Origin: an uncultured Rhizobiaceae bacterium
Lineage (GTDB): Bacteria > Pseudomonadota > Alphaproteobacteria > Rhizobiales > Rhizobiaceae
Direction: 5' to 3'
Assembly: GCA_947259295.1 (NCBI GenBank)
Contig: CAMYMG010000067.1
Location: 1-64,000 of the forward strand
DNA: 64,000 nt
In this document: positions 56,921 through 64,000 of the stretch, one piece after another
Numbering within the stretch: position 1 is the stretch's first letter
How the letters are laid out: each line of letters opens with the position of its first letter
Notes under the pieces: generated by a model
Told to the model about the DNA's origin: nothing
Database searches by the model: none
The model's input: only the letters and a program-made list of their open reading frames with translations
Made by a program: the position numbers and the translations under genes

Positions 56921-58621
56921 ATGGTGAAGTTAAAATCGGCTGCGCGGCGAGCCAATACAGCTGATCTCGATCAACACGTTAATGCGGCGCTTGCGCTTCA
57001 CCAGCAAGGTCGAATCGCAGAAGCTGAGGCACTTTATCGTCAAGTGCTGGCAGTCCGTCCGCAGCACGCCGGAGCGCAACACTTTCTAGGCATGCTACTT
57101 CATCAGACTAACCGTCGGAGCGATGGGTTTGCTTTATTGATCAAGTCTGTGAGTTCCGCAGAGCGCAAGAACCCCCACTTCTTAAACAATCTGGGAACTG
57201 TCCAAATTGATCACGGTCGATTTGCTGAAGCTGCAGACAGCTTTCGCGCCGCGTTGGCTTCAGCCCCAGGTCACGCCCAGGCTCGCTTCAATCTTGCACG
57301 CGCACTGACAGAACTGGGAGAGTTTCAAAAAGCGGCGGCAATCTATAGTGACTTCGTGCGGTCAAATCACTTCGACAACAACGCCCGGATTAGCCTCGTC
57401 GATGCTCTACAGAGTGCAGGAAAGCCGACTGAGGCACTGGATGCGCTGACAACCGGTATACAACTTCGACCAAAAGACACGCAACTTCTGCTCTATTATG
57501 CGTCGTTCGTACTCCAAACGGGTGATATCTCAGCCGCACGCGAGAAAATTAATGGAGCGCTCGAACTTGACCCAACCCTGGCCGAAGCTTGGTTCATGCT
57601 CTCTCAGGTTAAGAAGCAGGTGAACCCAGATAGCGACCTGGCTACGATGGAGTCACTGTGGGCTGAAAAGTCAGCATCACGGGCAGACCGGATACCCCTT
57701 TCGTTTGGTCTCGGGAAGCTCCACGAAGACCTCGGTAACTACGAACGCGCATTCCACTTTTTCAAGGAGGGCAATGCTGCAGTTCGCAGTTCGATCGCAT
57801 ATGATGAAGTTAAGGTGAAATCCGACTTCGATCAAATGACCGAAATATTCGATGAAGCTTTTCTAAGAGGGGAGAGGTCCAAAGGATCTGATGACATTTC
57901 TCCAGTCTTCATTCTGGGAATGCCGCGGTCGGGAACCACCTTGGTGGAACAGATCGTCTCGGCGCATCCGGACGTACACGGATCAGGTGAATCACCGCTG
58001 TTGCGCAATACACTGGCGCGCTTCTTTCCTTTTGATGCGAGGGGACAATTTCCCAGCGATCTGAAGACGTTACCTCGCTCGCGCTTCAATGAAGCTGGAC
58101 AGTTCTATCTGACGCGCATGCGACAAATCAGTGGAGGAAAGCGAATTATCACAGACAAGATGCCGGGCAATTTCTTGCTACTCGGCTTCATCCACCTGAT
58201 GTTCCCTGATGCAAAAATCATACATTGCATGCGCCGCCCCGAGGCTACATGCTTCTCGATCTTCAAGACCCATTTCCGGAACTCCGGGCATCAGTACGGA
58301 TACGATCTTGGCGAGCTTGCGAGATTTCATACTCTCTATCAGAAGATGATGAACCATTGGCGGAGTACTGTGCCAGAAGACTTCATCGACGTTCAATATG
58401 AAGAACTCGTGGCGGACCAGGAGACTATGTCGCGCGCGATCATCGACTATCTGGGACTTCAATGGGACCCGGCGTGTCTGGATTTTCACAAGAACCATCG
58501 ACCGGTACGTACCGCTAGTGTGGCCCAGGTGCGCCGCCCCATCTACACGGGCTCTTTGGAACAGTGGAAGAAATATGGAGCCCTGCTCCAGCCACTTACG
58601 GACAATCTAGCGGTTACATAA
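56921..58621 (+). CDS. TPR-sulfotransferase
   Basis: 566 residues. TPR units run through about residues 20-250 ('ALALHQQGRIAEAEALYRQV', 'LGTVQIDHGRFAEAADSFRA'). The C-terminal sulfotransferase domain has the PAPS 5'-phosphosulfate loop 'GMPRSGTTLVEQI' near residue 334 and the 3'-phosphate region 'CMRRPEATCFSIFKTHF'. The ending 'RRPIYTGSLEQWKKYG' recurs in the neighbouring paralogue. It would sulfate a polysaccharide, lipid or protein; no CysD/N/C or glycosyltransferase genes are adjacent. The coding sequence is clearly less GC-rich than surroundings, suggesting acquisition. Confidence 0.9.
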   Translation: MVKLKSAARRANTADLDQHVNAALALHQQGRIAEAEALYRQVLAVRPQHAGAQHFLGMLLHQTNRRSDGFALLIKSVSSAERKNPHFLNNLGTVQIDHGRFAEAADSFRAALASAPGHAQARFNLARALTELGEFQKAAAIYSDFVRSNHFDNNARISLVDALQSAGKPTEALDALTTGIQLRPKDTQLLLYYASFVLQTGDISAAREKINGALELDPTLAEAWFMLSQVKKQVNPDSDLATMESLWAEKSASRADRIPLSFGLGKLHEDLGNYERAFHFFKEGNAAVRSSIAYDEVKVKSDFDQMTEIFDEAFLRGERSKGSDDISPVFILGMPRSGTTLVEQIVSAHPDVHGSGESPLLRNTLARFFPFDARGQFPSDLKTLPRSRFNEAGQFYLTRMRQISGGKRIITDKMPGNFLLLGFIHLMFPDAKIIHCMRRPEATCFSIFKTHFRNSGHQYGYDLGELARFHTLYQKMMNHWRSTVPEDFIDVQYEELVADQETMSRAIIDYLGLQWDPACLDFHKNHRPVRTASVAQVRRPIYTGSLEQWKKYGALLQPLTDNLAVT

Positions 58622-58745
58622 GCCAGTTACCACCATTGGCAGAACTCTGCCGGAAAAGAGATAGGCGAACCGGGCATGTCTTTCACCTGGCGCAGCGATT
58701 CGCCCTTAGCTCGTTGGCAAATTCCAAGGCCCGGATTTGACGACG

Positions 58746-60380
58746 CTAAACGACAGCCAAGTCGCCGAGCGCCTCGATCAGGGGCTGGATTCTGTGTTCG
58801 TATTTCTTCCAGCGCTTGACCGATGACTTGTATATGGGCTGGCGGACCTGCCAACGGCTCGGTGTCGTCACGGCTCGATCGGTTTCATAGAAGCGCAGGC
58901 AAGCTTCGTCCCAAGGCAGGCCGAGAAAATCAATGAGCCGCCTCGATTCAGCCTCCTGATCGGCGATCATGGTTTCATAGTTGCACTGATAAATGCGGCC
59001 AGGCAGCAGCTTGTACCAGTGCTGCATGAGCCGGTGGTACTCTCGGTAGTAGAGGCCGAGCGTACGTAGATCCGTGTTGTAACCGTGCTTATCGTTGAAC
59101 GTGTTGAAGAAGCAGGAGATCGAATTGTCAATTGGGTCACGCGTACAATGGATCACCTTCGCATTGGGGAACAGCAGCGCGATCAAGCCGACATACTGGA
59201 AATTATGCGGCATCTTGTCGACGATCCTCGCTGCCGAAGGCGACCTACTCTTCAAAAAGCCGAGATATTCAGCGGCCATCGCGCGCGCTTCGTCGTGAGT
59301 CAACGCCTGGGGCGTCTTGAGAATCGACCCATTTGGCGCCTGCACGTAGCCCGCAGAGTGGGCCACCATTCCGAGTTTGGCCAGTTCCCCTGCCCCGTAA
59401 ACCGCCGGGTGGCTTGCGCAGATCTGCTCTGTGAGCGTGGTTCCGGATCGCGGCATACCGACGATAAAGACGGGTAGTTCTGATTCGTTGCCGAGGTCGG
59501 ACTTCGCCTTGATCAAATCAGGCGTGAAGGATGCAATTAAGTTGTCGACCCTGAGGCGGAAGGTATCTATATCGAAGCCGTGCCCTGCAGCAATCTTGCT
59601 TGCCTGAAAGTGGTCAATTGCCTGCTCGAAGCGGCCGATATCATTGAATATCTTGCCCGCAGCGTGGTTGAGCTCCACCGTTTCCCGGCGTGCTCGGCCG
59701 GTTACATTCAAGCAACTCAGAATTTCGTCCAATTCTCCCTGCCCATCGACGAACTTCCGGGTATCGACGAGGGCCCGATAGCAGGCGGAAACGCGATATC
59801 CACGCTCAATACTTTCGCGAAGGAGTTTGGCCGCTTCATCCATCCTGCCGAGAGCGATAAGCGCCGTCGCATGATCGTAGCGAAGAGCAGGATGATCTGA
59901 TTGCAGCTTCAACGCCCTGTCAAACAGTGGCAGTGCCTGCTCCGGCATTCCGGCAGCGGTATAGGCGCGCCCTAGAGCACCGAGCGTCGGCACAGTCTCC
60001 CCCTTGAGTTTCAATGCACGCTGGAAGTGGAGGATCGCCTTGTCGTACTCTTTTGCTTCGGCGTAGGCCGATGCGATCACTATATTCATATGCGCCGAGT
60101 TTGGCTGCCGCTCAACCGCACGGCGATAGAACTCCAGAGCAAGCCCGACATCATCAATCCCATGTGCGAGCGACCCTGCCAGCAGAAGAGCCTGAGCGTT
60201 GCCCGGATCCTTGCTGAGTATAGCCATGCAAAGGGTTTCGGCCTGCTTGATCTCGCCTCGGTCGTGATGTTCCTTGGCTTTCCGCAAAGCAGCTTCCAGC
60301 CCGCCGCCGGGCTCCGGCTTACGTCTAGGCTGAGAGAGGGATCGCAAATGCTTGGCGAAAGAGGGAGGCAGGTTGCTCAT
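58746..60380 (-). CDS. TPR-sulfotransferase, second paralogue
   Basis: 544 residues. N-terminal TPRs (about 30-260), then the sulfotransferase domain with 'GMPRSGTTLTEQICASHP' near residue 308 and 'HCTRDPIDNSISCFFNTF'. The end 'VRQPIYKSSVKRWKKYEHRI' matches the other copy. It is convergent with the first gene, 124 bp apart, so the two were not made by simple tandem duplication. Also lower in GC than the window average. Acceptor unknown. Confidence 0.9.
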   Translation of the reverse strand: MSNLPPSFAKHLRSLSQPRRKPEPGGGLEAALRKAKEHHDRGEIKQAETLCMAILSKDPGNAQALLLAGSLAHGIDDVGLALEFYRRAVERQPNSAHMNIVIASAYAEAKEYDKAILHFQRALKLKGETVPTLGALGRAYTAAGMPEQALPLFDRALKLQSDHPALRYDHATALIALGRMDEAAKLLRESIERGYRVSACYRALVDTRKFVDGQGELDEILSCLNVTGRARRETVELNHAAGKIFNDIGRFEQAIDHFQASKIAAGHGFDIDTFRLRVDNLIASFTPDLIKAKSDLGNESELPVFIVGMPRSGTTLTEQICASHPAVYGAGELAKLGMVAHSAGYVQAPNGSILKTPQALTHDEARAMAAEYLGFLKSRSPSAARIVDKMPHNFQYVGLIALLFPNAKVIHCTRDPIDNSISCFFNTFNDKHGYNTDLRTLGLYYREYHRLMQHWYKLLPGRIYQCNYETMIADQEAESRRLIDFLGLPWDEACLRFYETDRAVTTPSRWQVRQPIYKSSVKRWKKYEHRIQPLIEALGDLAVV

Positions 60381-60591
60381 GACGACTTCTTAGCAATTGC
60401 GCAACGGCGAATCCAGATGCGCGGAAGCCATTGTTGATCGTATCCGGCCAACATAGATCCATTCTTCTGGGCCCTGACCCCAGTCTCATCATCCGCCCAT
60501 GAGGGCAGGCAGTTTGCGTGACACTGCTCTTGCAATCTTGGAGCGTCATACGACGAGTGGTTGCCGCGACTCGAGGTCCTGTAATGCGAAA

Positions 60592-60617
60592 CGGCCCGTG
60601 TCTCTCGACACGGGCCG
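60592..60617 (-). terminator. hairpin terminator of the first porin gene
   Basis: CGGCCCGTGTC and GACACGGGCCG form an 11-bp stem with loop TCTC 28 bp after the stop. Only a short T-rich stretch (TTTCGCATT) follows on the minus strand. Confidence 0.7.
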
Positions 60618-60645
60618 CATTCCAGATTCGGTCAGACCGATAGGA

Positions 60646-61851
60646 TCAGCCGCCGAAGTTGGCCTGGAGGCGGAGGAAGCCGCCGAAGTTCGAACCATCG
60701 ACATCCGAGTCCCAAGCGTCGAAGTTGTCGACATAGACGAGTTCCGGCGTGATGACGAAGTTCGGAACCAGCTCGTACTGGACGTTGCCGACGAGAGCGA
60801 AGTTCTCGGCATCGTCGTAACCGACCTGAACGTTGAAGGTCGCCTTTTCGAAGGCCTTGTAGGTCAAGCCGGCCCAAACAGCCCAGTCGCCGCCCCACAC
60901 ACCGTAGTAGTTGGTGGCTTCGTCGGTCTTGTAACCGCCCATCAAGAACATCGACAGGGCATCGTTTGCGTTGAAGTCGATGCGAGCCTTGACGGCGCCT
61001 TCTTCGTTGACCGAGTCGTAACCGCCGACGACGGAGAGACCGCCCCAGCCGCCCGTGTAGCCGACGCCTGCGACGACATGCGGGACATAGCTGTCGAGCA
61101 CGAAGTTGCCGAAGTCGTTGACGCTACCCTCTTCAAGAGCGGCTGCGGCGGTGAAGCCGTTGCCACCGTTCCAGGTGTAGGCGATCTGGTGGGTGCCGAA
61201 GGGACCGTAGCTGACGCCCGTGGTGTCGTTGATCACGCCGCCGGCATAGCCGGTGAAGGTCGAGAACAGCGAGTCGGTCTTGCCGACGCGGAAGCCGCCA
61301 AGTTCGATATAGGCATGTTCGATGCCGAGCCCGTCAGCCGCGCTGGTGTAGCCGTTGAGGCTATAGGGCCAGCTCGCATCGTAGGACTCGCTATCAGGGT
61401 TGTAGGCGAAGCCGTCGCTGCGGGCCGAGTTGCGCGACGTGGTGTACTGGAAGTTCAGCGCTGCGTAGGTGCGCAGGGTGCCGAGTTCCGTTTCGGTGCG
61501 GGAGTCGACGCGCAGCTGGAAGCGGGCGCGCTTGTAGTAGGTGTCGTTGCGATCGGCATCATCCAGCGAATCTTCGTCGACATAGCCGTCGTCGTAGAAG
61601 ACCACATCTTCCTTGTCGAAGACGTTCTCGTGACCGAGGCGACCAGCACCGATATCATAGCGCATGTAGCCGGAAACCTTGAGGCAGGTCTCGGTGCCTG
61701 GGATGTAGTAGAAGCCGACGCCATAGGTGTCGCAGATGCGAACGTATTCCATTGGTTCCGGTTCAGCGATGACGACCGCATCGGCGGCGCGTGCACCGGA
61801 TACTGCGACGAGCGCCGCAGCGGAGCCGAGAAGCAGGCTCTTGATGTTCAT
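60646..61851 (-). CDS. Omp2-type porin
   Basis: 401 residues. Signal peptide MNIKSLLLGSAAALVAVSGA through ARA. The mature start 'ADAVVIAEPEPMEYVRICDT' and 'GTETCLKVSGYMRYDIG' define the alphaproteobacterial porin_2 family, with a cysteine pair (C..C) near 47 and 62. The last residues 'GGFLRLQANFGG' end in a beta strand. It forms trimeric outer-membrane channels for small solutes. TGGAGG lies before the ATG. A near-identical 5' end occurs in the divergent porin gene at 62667. Confidence 0.94.
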   Translation of the reverse strand: MNIKSLLLGSAAALVAVSGARAADAVVIAEPEPMEYVRICDTYGVGFYYIPGTETCLKVSGYMRYDIGAGRLGHENVFDKEDVVFYDDGYVDEDSLDDADRNDTYYKRARFQLRVDSRTETELGTLRTYAALNFQYTTSRNSARSDGFAYNPDSESYDASWPYSLNGYTSAADGLGIEHAYIELGGFRVGKTDSLFSTFTGYAGGVINDTTGVSYGPFGTHQIAYTWNGGNGFTAAAALEEGSVNDFGNFVLDSYVPHVVAGVGYTGGWGGLSVVGGYDSVNEEGAVKARIDFNANDALSMFLMGGYKTDEATNYYGVWGGDWAVWAGLTYKAFEKATFNVQVGYDDAENFALVGNVQYELVPNFVITPELVYVDNFDAWDSDVDGSNFGGFLRLQANFGG

Positions 61852-61867
61852 TTTCTGACCTCCAGTC
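61658..61867. repeat. inverted repeat, left arm (porin 5' end)
   Basis: 210 bp spanning the RBS, signal peptide and first 64 codons of the first porin gene. It repeats in opposite orientation at 62651-62860 with about five mismatches by eye. Confidence 0.85.
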
Positions 61868-62290
61868 AAAAGTTAAAAAGCGGGTCTGGGTATTTTTTTG
61901 CTGAAGGACAGCGTTCCCTGCCCCATCCCCAATTACCGAAGAAGTCGCACACCGCGCTCTTTCTTCCTGTCCGACATTACTCATGGATCGCCGGCGTTCA
62001 ATCATGATCTGGCCAGCTTTGCCCCCGTCCCGCCGCTATCCCCGATCCATGTTGCACAAATGACACGATTTGCAGGGGGTCGGAAAGTTTCGGTTAACCA
62101 AAGAGCGGGCCAACAGCCCTCAAGAACGACAAATCCGGCCGGCGGAGAACGCGCAGCTGCCTGCCGCCCCCGGCGATGATTCTGTGACATGCCAGAGAAT
62201 GCAAGGGATTGCGGGCGAATCGCCGAATTATCGGTTTTATGGTCGCGGGCTTATTGATTGTGCCGGTTGTTTTCTTTACGACCTCGCGAC
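61868..62290. other. intergenic region between the first porin gene and tRNA-Ser
   Basis: 423 bp, somewhat richer in A/T near the porin start. No open reading frame with coding character. It should contain the leftward porin promoter and, close to 62250-62290, the tRNA promoter. Nothing else recognised. Confidence 0.5.
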
Positions 62291-62381
62291 GGAGAGGTGG
62301 CCGAGTGGTCGAAGGCGCTCCCCTGCTAAGGGAGTAGAGGTCAAAAGCTTCTCGAGGGTTCGAATCCCTTCCTCTCCGCCA
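62291..62381 (+). tRNA. tRNA-Ser(GCU)
   Basis: 91 nt including encoded CCA. The acceptor stem GGAGAGG pairs with CCTCTCC. D-arm 'GGCCGAGTGGTCGAAGGC'. The anticodon stem CTCCC/GGGAG encloses CTGCTAA with anticodon GCT at 62325-62327. There is a long class II variable arm. T-loop GGTTCGAATCC. It decodes AGC and AGU. Confidence 0.97.
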
Positions 62382-62650
62382 CCAGCCCGCACATCCCATT
62401 CGAGTCGCAACTACCCTTGAGGGGCAGTCGCCTGGCCGTGACGACAGCTGCCGGACGATTCGAACCCGCCCAGGCCGCGAATTTGCCGCCCAGCACTGAC
62501 TGCCTGTCCCTCGCGCCCGACGATTGCGATGCGACCTCTTGGCGCCGCGACGCTTTGGCCTGCGCGGTCATACTGCACGCAAGTCACTGGTTTGCCGACA
62601 TCTTTGAACTCCGGGCAGCGGCCGACCGACCTCCATGGCTAGATGATTCA

Positions 62651-62860
62651 GACTGGAGGTCAGAAAATGAACATCAAGAGCCTGCTTCTCGGCTCCGCTG
62701 CGGCGCTCGTCGCAGTATCCGGTGCACGCGCTGCCGATGCGGTCGTTATCGCCGAACCGGAACCAATGGAATACGTTCGCATCTGCGACACGTACGGCGT
62801 CGGCTTCTACTACATCCCAGGCACCGAGACCTGCCTCAAGGTTTCCGGCTACATGCGCTA
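62651..62860. repeat. inverted repeat, right arm (porin 5' end)
   Basis: Partner of 61658-61867. It covers the RBS, signal peptide and first 64 codons of the second porin gene. Confidence 0.85.
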
Positions 62861-63860
62861 CGGCATCGGCGTCGGCGACACAAATGGTCTGACCGACGTG
62901 ATCGACAAGAAGGATTTCGCCGAGGGCGATTTCGACGGTTTCGACGACATCGACACGAACGATACGTATTTCAAGCGCGCCCGCTTCCAGCTTCGCGTCG
63001 ATTCGCGTGCGGAGACCGAGCTCGGCACACTGCGCACCTATGCAGCGATCAACTTCAATTACGACACGAATGTTAATGGTCTGAGCCCATTCGGCCTTGA
63101 ACTCGGCAGCATCTTTCCACTCACGACCTCTGACGACGCCGTTGCTATCGAGCATGCCTATCTCGAGCTCGGTGGCTTCCGCGTCGGCAAAACCGACTCG
63201 CTGTTCTCGACCTTCACCGGCTATTCGTCGGGCGTCGCGAACGACGGCATCGTTCCTTACGGTCCGTTCGGCACCCACCAGATGGCCTATACCTGGAACG
63301 GCGGCAACGGCTTCACGGCAGCGGTTGCTCTTGAAACCGGTGCAGGTGGCAGCGTAGTTGTCTTCGAAGATGGACCCGGTGATCCTGTCATCGTTGGTGA
63401 CGCGTATGCGATCGACAGCTATGTGCCGCATGTGGTCGGTGGCGTCGGCTACACGGCCGGCTGGGGCGGTGTCTCGGTTGTCGCAGCTTACGATTGGGTG
63501 TGGGAAGAAGGCGCGATCAAGGGCCGCGTCGACTTCAACGTCAACGACGCTATCTCGCTCTTCGCGATGGCCGGTTGGGGCGGCAAGGACGACGACCTCG
63601 GCCTGAACTACTACGCCCAGTGGGGCGGCGACTGGGCTGCCTGGGTTGGCGGCGCATGGCAGTTCAACGAGAAGACCACGCTCAACTTCGAAGTCGGCTA
63701 TGATGACGCCGAGAACTTCTCGACGGTCGTTGGCCTTGACTACTACCTCGTCAACAACCTGCTCATAAAGCCGGAGATCATCTACACGGATAACTTCGAC
63801 GACGATGACGCCGACAACTGGGGCGGCTTCCTCCGCCTCCAGGCCAACTTCGGCGGCTGA
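62667..63860 (+). CDS. Omp2-type porin, second copy
   Basis: 397 residues with the same signal peptide and first 64 residues as the minus-strand porin. After residue 65 the surface loops diverge ('DTNGLTDVIDKKDFAEGDFD', 'NVNGLSPFGLELGSIFPLTT'). The strand cores remain alike: 'EHAYLELGGFRVGKTDSLFS', 'YGPFGTHQMAYTWNGGNGFT', 'GGFLRLQANFGG'. Different loops suggest different pore or surface properties. Gene conversion of the 5' part is likely. GGAGG precedes the ATG. Confidence 0.94.
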   Translation: MNIKSLLLGSAAALVAVSGARAADAVVIAEPEPMEYVRICDTYGVGFYYIPGTETCLKVSGYMRYGIGVGDTNGLTDVIDKKDFAEGDFDGFDDIDTNDTYFKRARFQLRVDSRAETELGTLRTYAAINFNYDTNVNGLSPFGLELGSIFPLTTSDDAVAIEHAYLELGGFRVGKTDSLFSTFTGYSSGVANDGIVPYGPFGTHQMAYTWNGGNGFTAAVALETGAGGSVVVFEDGPGDPVIVGDAYAIDSYVPHVVGGVGYTAGWGGVSVVAAYDWVWEEGAIKGRVDFNVNDAISLFAMAGWGGKDDDLGLNYYAQWGGDWAAWVGGAWQFNEKTTLNFEVGYDDAENFSTVVGLDYYLVNNLLIKPEIIYTDNFDDDDADNWGGFLRLQANFGG

Positions 63861-63872
63861 TCGGTTAACATT

Positions 63873-63890
63873 TTTGCCCGCATTTATGCG
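63873..63890 (+). terminator. hairpin after the second porin gene
   Basis: GCCCGCAT-TT-ATGCGGGC forms an 8-bp stem 12 bp after the stop. The T-run (ATTTTT) precedes rather than follows the stem, so classical termination is uncertain. The remaining 110 bp to the window end show no gene. Confidence 0.5.
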
Positions 63891-64000
63891 GGCCTGATCA
63901 CTTTCCGAGGCACCACTCTCCAAAAACGTTCCCCGTTAACGGTTTCCATTCGACTCACATATTGCTACGTCTTCCCTGGCTTAGGGTTTAGAGGCGACTA

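Noticed and set aside
56921..60380. Insertion sequence around the sulfotransferase genes
   Set aside because: No transposase frame, terminal inverted repeats or target duplications are visible; only composition differs.
62291..62650. tRNA-Ser as an integration site for a genomic island
   Set aside because: No integrase gene, no repeat of the tRNA 3' end nearby, and normal porin genes on both sides.

Overview
The window reads as a chromosomal segment of a high-GC alphaproteobacterium of the order Rhizobiales, most likely the Phyllobacteriaceae (a Mesorhizobium or Aminobacter relative). The reasons are gene order and family content: the block rpoZ-rsh-pyrE-DUF2062-acpS-lepB-rnc-era-recO, the block greA-lpsB / lrp / trxB-lysR followed by an AbcR-like small RNA, Omp2-type porins, TIGR02301, and a palindromic intergenic element with arms beginning CCCCCCTCTGTCCTGCCGG that I associate with this family. 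The species call is inference. No phage, plasmid, transposase or CRISPR array is visible.

Layout. 0-5.7 kb: two FecR-domain secreted proteins (the first cut by the window edge), small secreted proteins, a lipoprotein lytic transglycosylase, ogt, a beta-hydroxyacid dehydrogenase and cspA. 5.9-13.5 kb: a glutathione transferase, a translationally coupled pair of EAL proteins (one with near-complete motifs, one degenerate), aspartate aminotransferase, a cupin, a divergent EF-G paralogue and msrP. 13.5-18.2 kb: AbcR-like sRNA, vtlR/lsrB-type LysR gene and trxB on the minus strand, a divergent lrp gene, then lpsB and greA. 18.5-27.3 kb: a PQQ-type sugar dehydrogenase, a TPR protein, rarD, cimA, a four-gene set (DUF559-VOC-GFA-pip) bracketed by palindromic repeats, and cysS. 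27.8-33.8 kb: a SRAP protein, a Nudix protein, small secreted proteins, a dihydroorotase-like protein, ygfZ and an HD hydrolase.

33.8-40.1 kb holds the most intriguing set. On the minus strand a GNAT acetyltransferase/C39-peptidase fusion overlaps a RimK-like ATP-grasp ligase gene, and 143 bp further on lies a fused SbmA/BacA-type ABC transporter, the kind that moves peptides. A major facilitator gene is divergent. This looks like a peptide-modifying and transporting locus of unknown product. 40.1-53.5 kb: a large DUF2339 membrane protein, then the rpoZ-to-recO housekeeping cluster (stringent response, pyrimidine and lipid synthesis, protein secretion, ribosome assembly, repair), a divergent NYN-UdgB pair, and dapA-smpB.

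53.7-64 kb: a large soluble lytic transglycosylase, an alpha/beta hydrolase, two convergent TPR-sulfotransferase genes with visibly lower G+C, and two divergent Omp2-like porin genes. The first 210 bp of the porins form near-identical inverted repeats around a tRNA-Ser(GCU) gene.

Most genes are in short operons with overlapping ATGA/TGATG junctions. Starts were moved inward where a signal peptide, ribosome binding site or family length argued for it. All family assignments come from reading motifs by eye; no database search was run.
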